From an uncultured Fluviicola sp. (GTDB taxonomy: Bacteria > Bacteroidota > Bacteroidia > Flavobacteriales_D > Crocinitomicaceae), in the NCBI RefSeq assembly GCF_902168135.1, contig NZ_CABHOL010000021.1, positions 228,663 through 292,662 on the forward strand: DNA of 64,000 nucleotides, in the 5' to 3' direction. Position numbers and translations under genes: made by a program. The notes under the pieces are model-generated. The model saw only the letters and a program-made list of their open reading frames with translations, had not been told where the DNA came from and made no database searches. Below are positions 17,306 through 27,000 of this stretch, piece after piece; the first letter of the stretch is position 1, and the number at the start of each line of letters is the position of its first letter.

Positions 17306-18169
17306 ATGGGTGCATCTATCAAACTTCAAAACCAATTTCTGCGCGCAGCTATCAACCTGCATGGTGCAGAACTTACTTTCCTTGGCAACGAAACAAACGG
17401 GAATATCCTCTGGTCCAAACAAACGGACCACTGGAACCGGGTTGCTCCGAACTTATTTCCTATCGTGGGAAGATTAGTCGGTGATTCATATCATTTCGAA
17501 GGAAAACTATACAAACTGTCGCAGCACGGATTTGCGCGTGACCGGGAATTTGAAGTAGTGGAACAAACGGAGAACTCGCTTCGTTTACGCCTGATTTCAA
17601 ATCCTCAATCGATGGATGTCTATCCGTTTTCTTTTGTATTCGATGTCTGTTATTCCCTGACTGAAAATGGAATTAGCATTTCTTACGAAACGCAAAATAC
17701 CGGAAATGAACCGATGTATTATTCGGTTGGAGGGCATCCCGCTTTTCAATTGAACGAACCACTGGAAAATTATTACCTGGAATTCGATGAGGCGATCCAA
17801 ATGGAACGGGAAGAACTGGAAGGAAGCTATTTCTCCGGAGAAACCAGTTATTACGGGGTTTCCAATCATTTAAACCTGGGAGAAGAACTTTTCGAAAAGG
17901 ATGCTTTTGTGCTGAAAAACCCGGTCTTCAAGTCCGTTAGCCTGAAACATCAAAACGGAGAAACACTAGTACAAATGAATTGCGAAAACTGGACGGCAAT
18001 TGGTTTCTGGACAAAAAAAGGAGCTCCGTTCATTTGCATAGAACCCTGGTGGGGCTGGGCAGATCACGCAAATACGAGCGGAAAATTGGAGGAAAAGGCA
18101 GGAATAAGAAAATTGCTTCCGGGTACAACAGAACAATTCAGCTATTCAATTGAAAACGGAGAATTTTAA
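17306..18169 (+). CDS. Aldose 1-epimerase (galactose mutarotase) family protein
   Basis: Protein of 287 residues of the beta-sandwich galactose-mutarotase superfamily. Visible are INLHGAELTFLGNETNGNILW at the start, the conserved VGGHPAFQLNE (catalytic His region) in the middle and ICIEPWWGWADH (catalytic Glu) near the end. Family members interconvert sugar anomers or hexose-6-phosphate anomers. The start could be GTG at 17300 (MHMGAS) or ATG at 17306; I used the ATG. The gene is divergent from rimP and monocistronic; a weak hairpin (AAGATT/AATCTT) followed by T-rich sequence lies at about 18175-18198. Confidence 0.85.
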   Translation: MGASIKLQNQFLRAAINLHGAELTFLGNETNGNILWSKQTDHWNRVAPNLFPIVGRLVGDSYHFEGKLYKLSQHGFARDREFEVVEQTENSLRLRLISNPQSMDVYPFSFVFDVCYSLTENGISISYETQNTGNEPMYYSVGGHPAFQLNEPLENYYLEFDEAIQMEREELEGSYFSGETSYYGVSNHLNLGEELFEKDAFVLKNPVFKSVSLKHQNGETLVQMNCENWTAIGFWTKKGAPFICIEPWWGWADHANTSGKLEEKAGIRKLLPGTTEQFSYSIENGEF

Positions 18170-18205
18170 AATAGAAAGATTTTGAATCTTGTCTTTTTTC
18201 AATTT

Positions 18206-18760
18206 TTAAGAGCATTGCTGATTCCAGTAATGAATCATCTCGACCCATATTCTTCGCTGTGCGGGAAATACCATCCAATCTTCTGCTTTGATACCGATCC
18301 GGTAATCCGTATACTTTTCTGAAAATTCCGGACATTGTGTCAGCATATCCCATATTTCATCGGAAAAATATTTGCAGTTGACGTGAAGGAACTCTCCGTG
18401 ATAATAAAGAAAATATTCAGCGCCTTCCTGCTGTGTTTCCTCAAGCAATCTCATAGTTCCATCCACAAGAACCTTACAATGATAAGTCAACGGTTTTCCC
18501 TTTAAACTCATTCTTTTAGCCTTCATGAATTTCACGCCCTTTTTCCGATACTCACGGACCTGCGAGTAACTAAATTGTGCTTTACCAGTCTCTGTGCGGA
18601 TCTTTATTTTCTTACTGAAAAAGGGAAATACCTGTGTAATACTTCCCTTAATCGTATCGTTGGTTTCCACAATAATATAATCCTGTTGACACAAAGCATC
18701 GGAAAATGGCAGCAGCGCAATCAGCAGAACAGGGAAAATATAATGGTTTGTTATTTTCAT
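18206..18760 (-). CDS. Secreted protein of unknown function
   Basis: Protein of 184 residues with an N-terminal signal (MKITNHYIFPVLLIALLPFS then DALCQ). The mature part begins DYIIVETNDTIKGSITQVF, a pattern common in Bacteroidota secreted proteins of unknown role that place a beta-strand repeat around NDTIKG. The rest has alternating basic and aromatic residues (SQVREYRKKGVKFMKAKRM). No enzymatic motif is visible. It is convergent with the aldose epimerase gene and about 100 bp from the CNNM/CorC gene on the same strand. Confidence 0.65.
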   Translation of the reverse strand: MKITNHYIFPVLLIALLPFSDALCQQDYIIVETNDTIKGSITQVFPFFSKKIKIRTETGKAQFSYSQVREYRKKGVKFMKAKRMSLKGKPLTYHCKVLVDGTMRLLEETQQEGAEYFLYYHGEFLHVNCKYFSDEIWDMLTQCPEFSEKYTDYRIGIKAEDWMVFPAQRRIWVEMIHYWNQQCS

Positions 18761-18863
18761 CTTACTGCGAAGAAAGAAGAAAAGGGTTTCTGTTTCAATA
18801 AGTCATATGACGAATTTCACTTCCCAGAGATCTAAAAATGATTCTCTTCTCTCACCTGTCCTG

Positions 18864-20117
18864 TCACTCCCTGCTTAGCATTATAACCTCAATCCGTCTG
18901 TCGGTTACTTCTTCTACGATAAGTGTCCATTTTTCAACTTCTATTTCTTCTCCGCCCTGTGGAATGGTTTCCAATTCGTGGATGACCAGGCCACCGAGTG
19001 TTTCATAGGAATCGGATTCGGGTAATTTCAGGCCATAAGTTCTGTTCAGGTATGAGATTTCCGCACGTGCCGAAAAGCGATAGGTATTTTCGTCGATTTG
19101 TTCTTCGAGCCAGGTTTCATCATCGTGTTCGTCTTCAATTTCACCGAAAATCTGCTCAATCACATCCTCGATCGTTACCACACCTGAAGTTCCTCCATAC
19201 TCATCCACAACTACTGCAATTGACTGGCTCTTCTTAGTAAATAATTCAAGTAATTCTTTACCCGGCATGGCTTCCGGAACAAAAGAAATCGGCCGGAGAA
19301 TCTGTGTAATAGCAGCCGGCTTTTTGAATAACTCATAAGAGTGTACATAACCGATAATATTATCGACAGAATCCCTGTACAAAAGTAGTTTTGACAAACG
19401 GGTTTCCACAAACTTGGCATGCAGGTTCTCGATGCTTTCTTCTACATCAATTGCTTCGATTTCCATTCTGGGAACCATGCAGTCGCGGGCTTTAATCTTC
19501 GAAAAATCAAGTGCATTTTGCAAGATCTGGATCTCATTTCCCAAATCGGCTTCATCTTCCATCCGATCATTCACATCCTGCACAAAATGCTGCAAGTCAA
19601 TCCGCGAAAGCACTTTTTCCGATTGTTCTACCCGGATTCCAAAAAGACGCAGCAGACCATTGCTCATCCAAACAATCAATTTGGTCGGAATGTATAAAAT
19701 CCAATAAATCAAAAACATGGGAGCAGATCCTAAGCGGAAAATCCCGTTCGGATTGATCTGGAAAATAACTTTCGGCAAAAATTCGGCACTGGTTAGTACG
19801 ATCAGGGTGGAAATAATGGTCTGGAGCAGAATGGCCAGGTATTCCTGTTTAATTCCCCAGGAATTGATCAAAGGATCCAGGCTGTCTGCCATGTACATCC
19901 CGAAAATGACAATTCCAATGTTGTTTGCTATAAGAAGAGTTGCCAGGAAATGTCCATCGTTTCCGTAGAAAACATTCAATAGTTTACTGTACCAGGAATT
20001 CTTTCCGCGATCCAGCTCTACTTTCAGCCGGTTGGAAGAAACGAAGGCTATCTCCATTCCTGAAGAGTAAGCAGAAAATAGCAGTGATGCAAGAATTATA
20101 ATGACGGCAGGGTCCAT
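18864..20117 (-). CDS. CNNM/CBS/CorC-HlyC domain membrane protein (hemolysin-like, GldE-related)
   Basis: Protein of 417 residues. An N-terminal DUF21/CNNM membrane domain (about 1-190, four hydrophobic segments) is followed by a CBS pair (KARDCMVPRMEIEAIDVEE to AVVVDEYGGTSGVVTIEDV) and a C-terminal CorC_HlyC domain (YRFSARAEISYLNRTYGLKL). Relatives include magnesium/cobalt efflux proteins and the gliding accessory protein GldE. GldE normally sits beside gldD, which is absent here, so I leave the symbol blank. It lies downstream of purD, with a hairpin repeat between them. Confidence 0.85.
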   Translation of the reverse strand: MDPAVIIILASLLFSAYSSGMEIAFVSSNRLKVELDRGKNSWYSKLLNVFYGNDGHFLATLLIANNIGIVIFGMYMADSLDPLINSWGIKQEYLAILLQTIISTLIVLTSAEFLPKVIFQINPNGIFRLGSAPMFLIYWILYIPTKLIVWMSNGLLRLFGIRVEQSEKVLSRIDLQHFVQDVNDRMEDEADLGNEIQILQNALDFSKIKARDCMVPRMEIEAIDVEESIENLHAKFVETRLSKLLLYRDSVDNIIGYVHSYELFKKPAAITQILRPISFVPEAMPGKELLELFTKKSQSIAVVVDEYGGTSGVVTIEDVIEQIFGEIEDEHDDETWLEEQIDENTYRFSARAEISYLNRTYGLKLPESDSYETLGGLVIHELETIPQGGEEIEVEKWTLIVEEVTDRRIEVIMLSRE

Positions 20118-20166
20118 TCAGCTACAGAAAGCAATGAAATTAATGAAAAAATACGAACAAAAACAC

Positions 20167-20194
20167 GTGGGCACGCGATAAATCGCGTGCCCAC
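20167..20194 (-). terminator. Perfect 13 bp stem hairpin downstream of purD (repeat family copy B)
   Basis: GTGGGCACGCGAT and ATCGCGTGCCCAC pair perfectly around an AA centre. On the minus strand the hairpin is followed by GTG and five T, so it should terminate purD transcripts. It is related to the hairpins at 12238 and 49926. Confidence 0.78.
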
Positions 20195-20214
20195 CGAATA
20201 GAATATGTATTTTA

Positions 20215-21489
20215 TTAAACAACGTCGAAGCCGATGTCTTTTCTGAAATATGCTTTGTCGAAAGAAATTTTCTCAATACTTGCGTAAGAACGTTCCAATG
20301 CCGCTTCCAGGTTTCGCCCGTAAGAAGTAACAGCCAGAACCCGGCCTCCGTTTGATAGTACCACCGGCCCATCGCTTGAAGTTCCGGCATGGAACACCAA
20401 ACTGTCCGTAACACTGTTGATCCCGTTGATTACTTTTCCCTTTTCGTAAGCATCCGGGTAGCCGCCCGAAACCATCATTACGGTACAGGCACTTCTTTCT
20501 TCAAACTGGATATCACATTCGGAAAGCGTGTTTGTAGCTACACCTTCCAATAAGTCGATCAAATCCGATTTCAAACGCGGCATTACCACTTCTGTTTCAG
20601 GATCTCCCATACGGCAGTTGTACTCAATTACGTAAGGCTCACCTTTTACATTGATCAACCCGAAGAAGATAAATCCTTTGTATGTAATTCCGTCTTGCTT
20701 CAATCCTTTGACCGTCGGGATAATGATTTGGTTCTCAATCTTGTCCATGAACGTTTTGTCACAGAAAGGAACCGGTGAGACAGCTCCCATTCCCCCGGTA
20801 TTCAACCCGGAATCACCTTCCCCGATGCGTTTATAATCTTTTGCTTCCGGAAGGATTTTATAGGATTCTCCGTCAGTCAGAACAAAAACGGAGCATTCGA
20901 TTCCTTTTAAGAATTGTTCGATAACAACACGGGAAGATGCATCACCGAATTTTGCATCGGCAAGCATACTTTTCAATTCGTCTTTTGCTTCAGCAAGTGT
21001 TTCCGGTATCAAAACCCCTTTTCCTGCAGCCAGTCCATCTGCTTTTAATACGTATGGAGCTTTCATTCCTTCCAGGAATTTGTAGCCTTGTTCCAGGGTA
21101 TCTTTAGTGAAAGTTGCGTATTTAGCTGTCGGAATATTGTGGCGCATCATAAATGCTTTCGCAAAGTCTTTACTTCCTTCCAACTGGGCAGCTTCTTTGT
21201 TCGGACCAATTACCGGAATATTTTTCAACTGTGCATCAGCCAGGAAGAAATCGTGGATTCCCTTCACCAACGGATCTTCGGGCCCAACAATCACCATATT
21301 GATATTTTCAGCAAGAACAAATGCTTTAATAGCAGGGAAATCCGTTGCAGACATTTCCACGTTTGTTCCGTGAAGTCGCGTTCCTGCATTTCCGGGCGCA
21401 ATAAACAACTGCTCCAAATGTGAACTTTGAGCAATCTTCCAGGCAATTGCATGCTCTCTTCCTCCTGAACCTAACAATAAAATGCGCAT
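20215..21489 (-). CDS. purD: Phosphoribosylamine-glycine ligase (GAR synthetase)
   Basis: Protein of 424 residues with the ATP-grasp fold, catalysing the second step of de novo purine synthesis. It starts MRILLLGSGGREHAIAWKIAQ and has GPEDPLVKGI and the ATP-grasp segments VLKADGLAAGKGVLIPETLA and GFIFFGLINVKGEPYVIEYNCRMGDPETEVV. Length and motifs are normal. Its ATG is 2 bp downstream of the purQ stop, so purQ-purD form one unit; both enzymes belong to the same pathway. Confidence 0.97.
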   Translation of the reverse strand: MRILLLGSGGREHAIAWKIAQSSHLEQLFIAPGNAGTRLHGTNVEMSATDFPAIKAFVLAENINMVIVGPEDPLVKGIHDFFLADAQLKNIPVIGPNKEAAQLEGSKDFAKAFMMRHNIPTAKYATFTKDTLEQGYKFLEGMKAPYVLKADGLAAGKGVLIPETLAEAKDELKSMLADAKFGDASSRVVIEQFLKGIECSVFVLTDGESYKILPEAKDYKRIGEGDSGLNTGGMGAVSPVPFCDKTFMDKIENQIIIPTVKGLKQDGITYKGFIFFGLINVKGEPYVIEYNCRMGDPETEVVMPRLKSDLIDLLEGVATNTLSECDIQFEERSACTVMMVSGGYPDAYEKGKVINGINSVTDSLVFHAGTSSDGPVVLSNGGRVLAVTSYGRNLEAALERSYASIEKISFDKAYFRKDIGFDVV

Positions 21490-21490
21490 A

Positions 21491-22177
21491 TTAACAGAAT
21501 TTCAAGATTGATTCGAAGAAACGTTTTCCATCCTCATTAGCCAAAGCTCCGTCTGCAGCTCTTTCAGGGTGAGGCATCATTCCGAATACATTTCTTCCCT
21601 GGTTACAAATTCCTGCGATGTTGTGCAACGATCCGTTCGGGTTACTTTCTTCGGAAACCTGTGCTTCTTCGTTTACATAATGAAATAATACCTGGTCATT
21701 ATCCAAAATAGATTTCATCGTTTCATCCGGAGCATAAAATCTTCCTTCACCGTGAGCAATCGGAATTTTATAGGCTTTAGCAGCATCCAATCCTTTTGTG
21801 ATTGCACTGTTTGAAGTTGCCGGTTTCAGGTATACGTTTTTACAAATGAACTTTTGGTTGTTATTATGGAGCAAAGCGCCCTGAAGCAAACCGCTTTCCG
21901 TCAAAATCTGGAAACCATTGCAAATACCCATCACATAACCACCTTTATCAGCGTGGTTCATAATCTCCCCCATAATCGGAGAAAGTTTTGCAATTGCCCC
22001 GGAACGTAAATAATCCCCGTAAGAGAATCCACCCGGAAGAATGACAAAGTCCACCCCTTTCAAGCTGGTATCTTTATGCCATAAACGTTCTACTTGTTGG
22101 CCCATAATTGTCTCAAGTACATATACCATGTCTTCATCACAATTGGAACCCGGAAAGGTAACAACACCAAATTTCAT
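21491..22177 (-). CDS. purQ: Phosphoribosylformylglycinamidine synthase subunit PurQ
   Basis: Protein of 228 residues, the glutaminase subunit of the three-part FGAM synthase. Visible are KFGVVTFPGSNCDEDM at the N-terminus, the class I amidotransferase nucleophile in GICNGFQILTESGLL and the His of MMPHPERAADGAL. The ATG at 22177 matches the family start; an in-frame extension of 19 residues is not conserved. TAACTTTG (22229-22222, minus) is a possible -7 box about 45 nt upstream. No purL is seen in the window, so the partner subunit is encoded elsewhere. Confidence 0.96.
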   Translation of the reverse strand: MKFGVVTFPGSNCDEDMVYVLETIMGQQVERLWHKDTSLKGVDFVILPGGFSYGDYLRSGAIAKLSPIMGEIMNHADKGGYVMGICNGFQILTESGLLQGALLHNNNQKFICKNVYLKPATSNSAITKGLDAAKAYKIPIAHGEGRFYAPDETMKSILDNDQVLFHYVNEEAQVSEESNPNGSLHNIAGICNQGRNVFGMMPHPERAADGALANEDGKRFFESILKFC

Positions 22178-22239
22178 TGATCTATTTTTGCGACGGAAGC
22201 CCGTCAATTCATGAATGGCCACAAAGTTAGTCAATCTAC

Positions 22240-23214
22240 TTAGACAACCATGTATGTAATGAGGAAAAATTTAGCAACAGCTATAATTAAGGTCAGGTAA
22301 AAAAAGATGCTTGCAACCCGCTGCCAAATCCGGTGAATAAAGGCGAATGTGAAAAAGAAACTCAGCGGTATGAAGAGCATACTGATCCATTCCGACTGTT
22401 GATAAATAATCATTTCCGCTACTCCCAATAGCAGTGTTCCGATTAGTATCCAGATTAAAGCACGGTTCAATTTCTTAAAACGGATATTACTTACACGCAC
22501 CCGGATCTGAATTCCGATAATACTTAAAAGGAAAAGAATAACGATGGTTGCGGAAGTACCATAGAAGAATACCTCTTCGTATTTGATCAGCGAAGAATGG
22601 CGTAGAATGCGTGCAGAGATCGTGTGCCCGGAGAACCACCACCAGGTCAATCCATTTGCGATCGGGAGCAGAAAACCGATAATCATCAGGAGCCATTGTC
22701 TGAAACTAAAGGGGTGCAATGCCCAGGCTGAGAACCAAAAAGGAATAATTAATACTGCACTTGGGGTAAGGAATGATGCCGATAACCCGACAAAAAAAGC
22801 GCTGTTGAATGCAGGTGCATGGTTTGATTCATGGGTTTTTAACTGGAACAGCAAACGCAGCGATTGAAGCAAGAATAAATGACAGATTAAAACGGCATCT
22901 ACCTGGTAAAAAGAATGAGAGAAACTCATCAATACCACATAGAACAAGGAAGGTCCGTAATTGTTCCTGTCCAAAAATTCATGCACGTTAAACAGGAAAT
23001 TGATCTGGATCGCATTTGCAATAACAATTGCCGAAGCAATGATTGAGGTCCACCAGGAACTCAAAAAAGTTGTTTTTCCCCAAAGCCCTAAATCTATGAC
23101 ATCGAGTAAAGCATGGAAATGATACTGTGCGTTCAGCAATTGAAATCCGGCAACGATCGGAATCAATAGTAATAACACCATTGGACGATTACTCAAAAAG
23201 GGGCGCAATATCAT
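22240..23214 (-). CDS. DUF6427-like integral membrane protein
   Basis: Protein of 324 residues with about ten hydrophobic segments and a conserved-looking core, SAFFVGLSASFLTPSAVLIIPFW then RQWLLMIIGFLLPIANGLTWW. This matches my recollection of DUF6427 proteins, which are found beside purine genes in Flavobacteriia. It reads into purQ with about 60 bp between stop and start. The function of the family is unknown, and the family assignment is from memory of the pattern, not a search. Confidence 0.6.
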   Translation of the reverse strand: MILRPFLSNRPMVLLLLIPIVAGFQLLNAQYHFHALLDVIDLGLWGKTTFLSSWWTSIIASAIVIANAIQINFLFNVHEFLDRNNYGPSLFYVVLMSFSHSFYQVDAVLICHLFLLQSLRLLFQLKTHESNHAPAFNSAFFVGLSASFLTPSAVLIIPFWFSAWALHPFSFRQWLLMIIGFLLPIANGLTWWWFSGHTISARILRHSSLIKYEEVFFYGTSATIVILFLLSIIGIQIRVRVSNIRFKKLNRALIWILIGTLLLGVAEMIIYQQSEWISMLFIPLSFFFTFAFIHRIWQRVASIFFYLTLIIAVAKFFLITYMVV

Positions 23215-23578
23215 GCTACGAATTTAATCATCTTACTTTTTTCCAAGGCAAAAAAAGTAAGCAAAAATGCCTTTCTCCCAATTACGACTTTCGAGCAGAC
23301 TTCCCTTTCAGACTTATCCACGAAAAGAAGGGATCAGGATCCCAAATGACAAGCACTTTTCGGCATAAGTAACCGAAACGAAAGTCTTTTATTTTCACCG
23401 ATCAATCAAAAGGACGGATAACAATTTTCTGTATTTGTCTCGTTTTCCCTTTTATGTAATTGGGGCTTTGCTCGCAGTATCAAAACTATAAAAGAAAAAG
23501 ATCCTTCTTACGAAACAGAAATCCCTGGTGTTTTTTCCAGGAAGTGAAAACCGATTATCAAAATCCGAAACTTTTAGA
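23215..23578. repeat. Non-coding 364 bp region with a dispersed-type inverted repeat
   Basis: No credible gene is present. At 23232-23261 CTTACTTTTTT and AAAAAAAGTAAG form an inverted repeat around CCAAGGC, the type of TTACTTTTTT...AAAAAAGTAA unit that recurs between genes in Bacteroidota. The rest, including AAGTAACCGAAACGAAAG near 23368-23385, looks like degenerate repeat sequence. It separates the GNAT gene from the purine cluster. Confidence 0.45.
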
Positions 23579-24022
23579 TCAAAAAAACAAACGACCATTC
23601 ACCCATTCCGGGTCCAGAACAGCCTGGTGTTTTTTATAGAATTCAATTGCCGGCTCATTCCAGTCAAGTACCTGCCAGTCCATTCGTTTAACTCCCCATT
23701 TTTTAGCGGTTTTCACCACTTCGGAAAATAAGCGCGAACCAATTCCTCCACGCCGAAACTCAGGTTGGATGTAAAAATCTTCCAGGTAAAGGCATCGTCC
23801 TTTCCAGGTTGAATAAGATTGATAGTAGAGAGCAAATCCAACGATCTCGAGCGACTCGTTCTCAACCACGAGCGCTTCACACACTTTGTCAACGAACAGG
23901 TCAACTTTCAGTTTCTCGGTGGTATTGGTGACTTCATCCGGAGCTTTTTCATACAAAGCCAACTCTGAGATCAATCCATGGATTGCGTCTTCGTCACCCA
24001 ATCTCGCAGCTCGAATGTTCAT
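23579..24022 (-). CDS. GNAT family N-acetyltransferase (diamine acetyltransferase-like)
   Basis: Protein of 147 residues. The acetyl-CoA-binding motif A is visible as DFYIQPEFRRGGIGSRLF, preceded by the beta-strand CLYLE and followed by MDWQVLDWNEPAIEFYKKHQA, as in spermidine/diamine N1-acetyltransferase-like proteins. The substrate is unproven. The ATG at 24022 lies 1 nt after the sprA stop. GGAGG is placed 8 nt before it, one of the few clear Shine-Dalgarno sequences in the window, and would explain how this last gene of maeB-ruvA-sprA is translated. Confidence 0.88.
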   Translation of the reverse strand: MNIRAARLGDEDAIHGLISELALYEKAPDEVTNTTEKLKVDLFVDKVCEALVVENESLEIVGFALYYQSYSTWKGRCLYLEDFYIQPEFRRGGIGSRLFSEVVKTAKKWGVKRMDWQVLDWNEPAIEFYKKHQAVLDPEWVNGRLFF

Positions 24023-24023
24023 C

Positions 24024-27000
24024 TTACAATCCTCCAAGATTAAAGCGGAATCGGATACCTGTGCTCATGTTTCCAGTCGGATAAGATGTTGCGATCTTAG
24101 GATTCGTAATCACCTGGTCGTAATAGAACTGAACCATCAGGTTTGCACCGATGTTATAGTCGATTGACGATTTGATTGAAATTACCTTCTGTCCTGCAGT
24201 TGCCTGCTCAGTAGCTTCAACGATCTTGCGGATCACTGTCAGGTTATCGCGGAACGTAAAGTCAAAACGGATATTCAATGGGTTCTCCGGTTTGTTCTTA
24301 CCAATTCTGAATGGCAATCTCACTTTCGGGAATTTATATCCTGCTCCGACTACAATCTCATTTCCTAATACTTCAGTAACCTGGTTATTGTTCAATGAAA
24401 GTGTTGCAGAACGGTCTTTCTTAATTTCAAACTTCGTAATCAATCCCTGACTTCCTGCCTTTTTACCACCCAGGTTCCAGGTTGCATCAAATCCGATTAA
24501 CGGAGAGAAACGCTCTGAAATCGTCACTGTCTGGATATTTTGTTCAGGAATGAAATTTCGGTTCAAATCGCGTGCCGATGCAGCACCGTTATCATCAAAT
24601 GTCGCATTTAAGTTTGACTGAACCTGTCCCAATGTTACCGTAGAGGAGTAAGCATGGCGAATTACAAAGTTCTTAGTCAATTTCTTCATTTTCTCAAACT
24701 TCGACAATCCGTTGTAGTTGACAGTCCAGTTTGGCAATGGAGTCGAATTAAACGGATTTGTGGAGCGCTTGTTCACTTTTCCATTCGTGTAAGATGATAA
24801 GAATGCTCCGATTACAACCTCCTGCTGAGAGATACCATACCCATCACGGTATCCGTCTGAAGTACTTCCAGCCGAGTTGCTGTTCGTTTCACCCAAAAGA
24901 TCGGAAACCTGTTTGGTTGTCTCTCTCATTTGTTTGAAGTTTCCGGACTCATAACCTTCCGTCAGTTTCTCAAAGGCACTTCCGATAGAGATCGTTGAGT
25001 ACGATAAAGTAGCTGTCTGGAAACGGCTTTGAGATTCGAATTGCTCTGAAAGATCATTGTACCTGAAGAAGTCATTGGTATTCTCAGACATGGTTCTGTT
25101 CAACGACAGATCGATCGTAAGATCTTTCATCGGTTCCAGGGTTGCACGTGCGGTGAACATTTGGTTGTGGGTAATCGTATGCTGGCGGTTCAATGCCGGA
25201 TTTCTCACTAACCAATCGTTATCTGCTGCTGTTTGCGCAAAGTTATAGCCGGTTTCTCTACCAGTAACTGAGTACGACTGCTGACCGAAGATAAATCCTC
25301 CCATCCCGGAACTGAATGCCGGATTAAATCCTAATATAGACGTTTTCTGGTTGTATCCCGGCAGCAATGTTCCGTCTGTTTGGTTGTAAGTTCCGGAAAC
25401 ATTTCTAACACTCATTAATAAACGGGCACCAAAACCGGCAACAGGATTTACTTTATTGTTCTTCTTACGTTTTTGCTGGCGTTCATGCTTGCGTTTCTTA
25501 CGTTCCCATTGTCTGCGTTCCTTCTTGGTCATTTCATCCAATGGCTTTGGCGGTTTCAATTCGGTTACCGTCTCTTTTCCTTTATCATCCGGTTTAGATC
25601 CGCCATCAACTGCACCTCCGGCCTTTTGCCTGGAAACTGCCCCCCTTTGCGGACTACCGCCCGTATTTACCTTCTTAAAGAATGGTATTTTATTGTACAG
25701 GGTTGTCATATTGGCCTGAAGCGTCGCATTCACCGTCCGGCTGTTCTGTACAATATTCCCGTAATCCGGGTTGTATGAGTTAACTGTACCAGGAATTTTT
25801 GATCCATCCTGCCCAAGCGGAGCACGCTGCCAGTTATATGTTCCTGTGTATTTAGCATTACCTGTCAACCAATCCAAAGCAGGAATCAGGTTGAACGGAA
25901 CATTGTACGAGAAGGTATAGTCATGCGTGTAATCCATGGTTTTACCAAACGTTCTCATTTGTTTTGCGATCGTATCTTTAAACTGGCGGTATAAAGTATC
26001 GTTTCCTTTACGGTTTACTTCTCCGTCCTGTTCATCGAAAATAGCTCTGTTATTCGCGTTGAATGTCAGTTTCAGGTTCTTGGTAAGATCCCATCCTAAA
26101 CGATAACCTCTGTTCCATTGGAAGTTCTTCACGTAAACGGGCTTGTACTGGAATGCATTTGCCGAAGTATCGATCGTATTACGGATTTGGCGTTCGTTGT
26201 AATTTCGCTGAATGTCATTTGTAAAGCCAAGTGTTTTTGGTAAATACCCGATACTGGTTTCCCGGATCAAGCCCCACCACTTGGATTTTTGCATCTTCTT
26301 ATTCTTCTTGAACGGTTCGAACGGTTTGTTGTCAAATGTATAAGCATAAGCCAAACTACCTTTCCATTGTTTTGTGCGATCGTAGTTCGTATTGAAATCA
26401 CGGTGCAGGCTTTCGCTGTACCCGTAACCGGCCATCCAGTTCGAAACGTCGTAGAAATGAGCTTTCTTACCTGCCGCGCGTTCTTTTCGAACTCCCTGGA
26501 AGTTGTAAGATTTGCGTTCTGTGTAATCCTGAGCTACTCTTGCAATGCTCTTTCTTTGCCCGGCCTCGTATGAACTTAGTTTGATATCCGGGTTGAACGG
26601 ATCGTATTCCGGGTTAATAATTCCCAGGGAATATCCATAGAAGAAAGGAACAGCCAATTTAATGCGATTTCCGAAGAATTGTCCCAGCTGCAGGTTGGTT
26701 TGGAAATCCATTCCGATCTTTTGATTTCGCTGTCTTTCCTGAACACGTGAATCTACTGCTCCCCAGTTCACACCTGAATAATTCCCCGAAAGTGAGAAAC
26801 TACCGAAATCAGCTGCCTGAACCTGCATTTGGGCAATCGCTGCAGAACCTCCGTCATCAACGAAATCTGTTAAACGCAATTCATTGACCCAAACCTGCAC
26901 ACATTTTGCCAGTCCGTCATCTGTGGCTACCCATGGAGAAGGTTGATTTTTACTCGGGTTACGAACCCCGATCATGATCGTTTTAACTCCCTGTAAGTTC

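Noticed and set aside
18175..18198. Hairpin after the aldose epimerase gene
   Set aside because: The stem AAGATT/AATCTT is short and AT-only; mentioned in the gene entry but not listed as a terminator.
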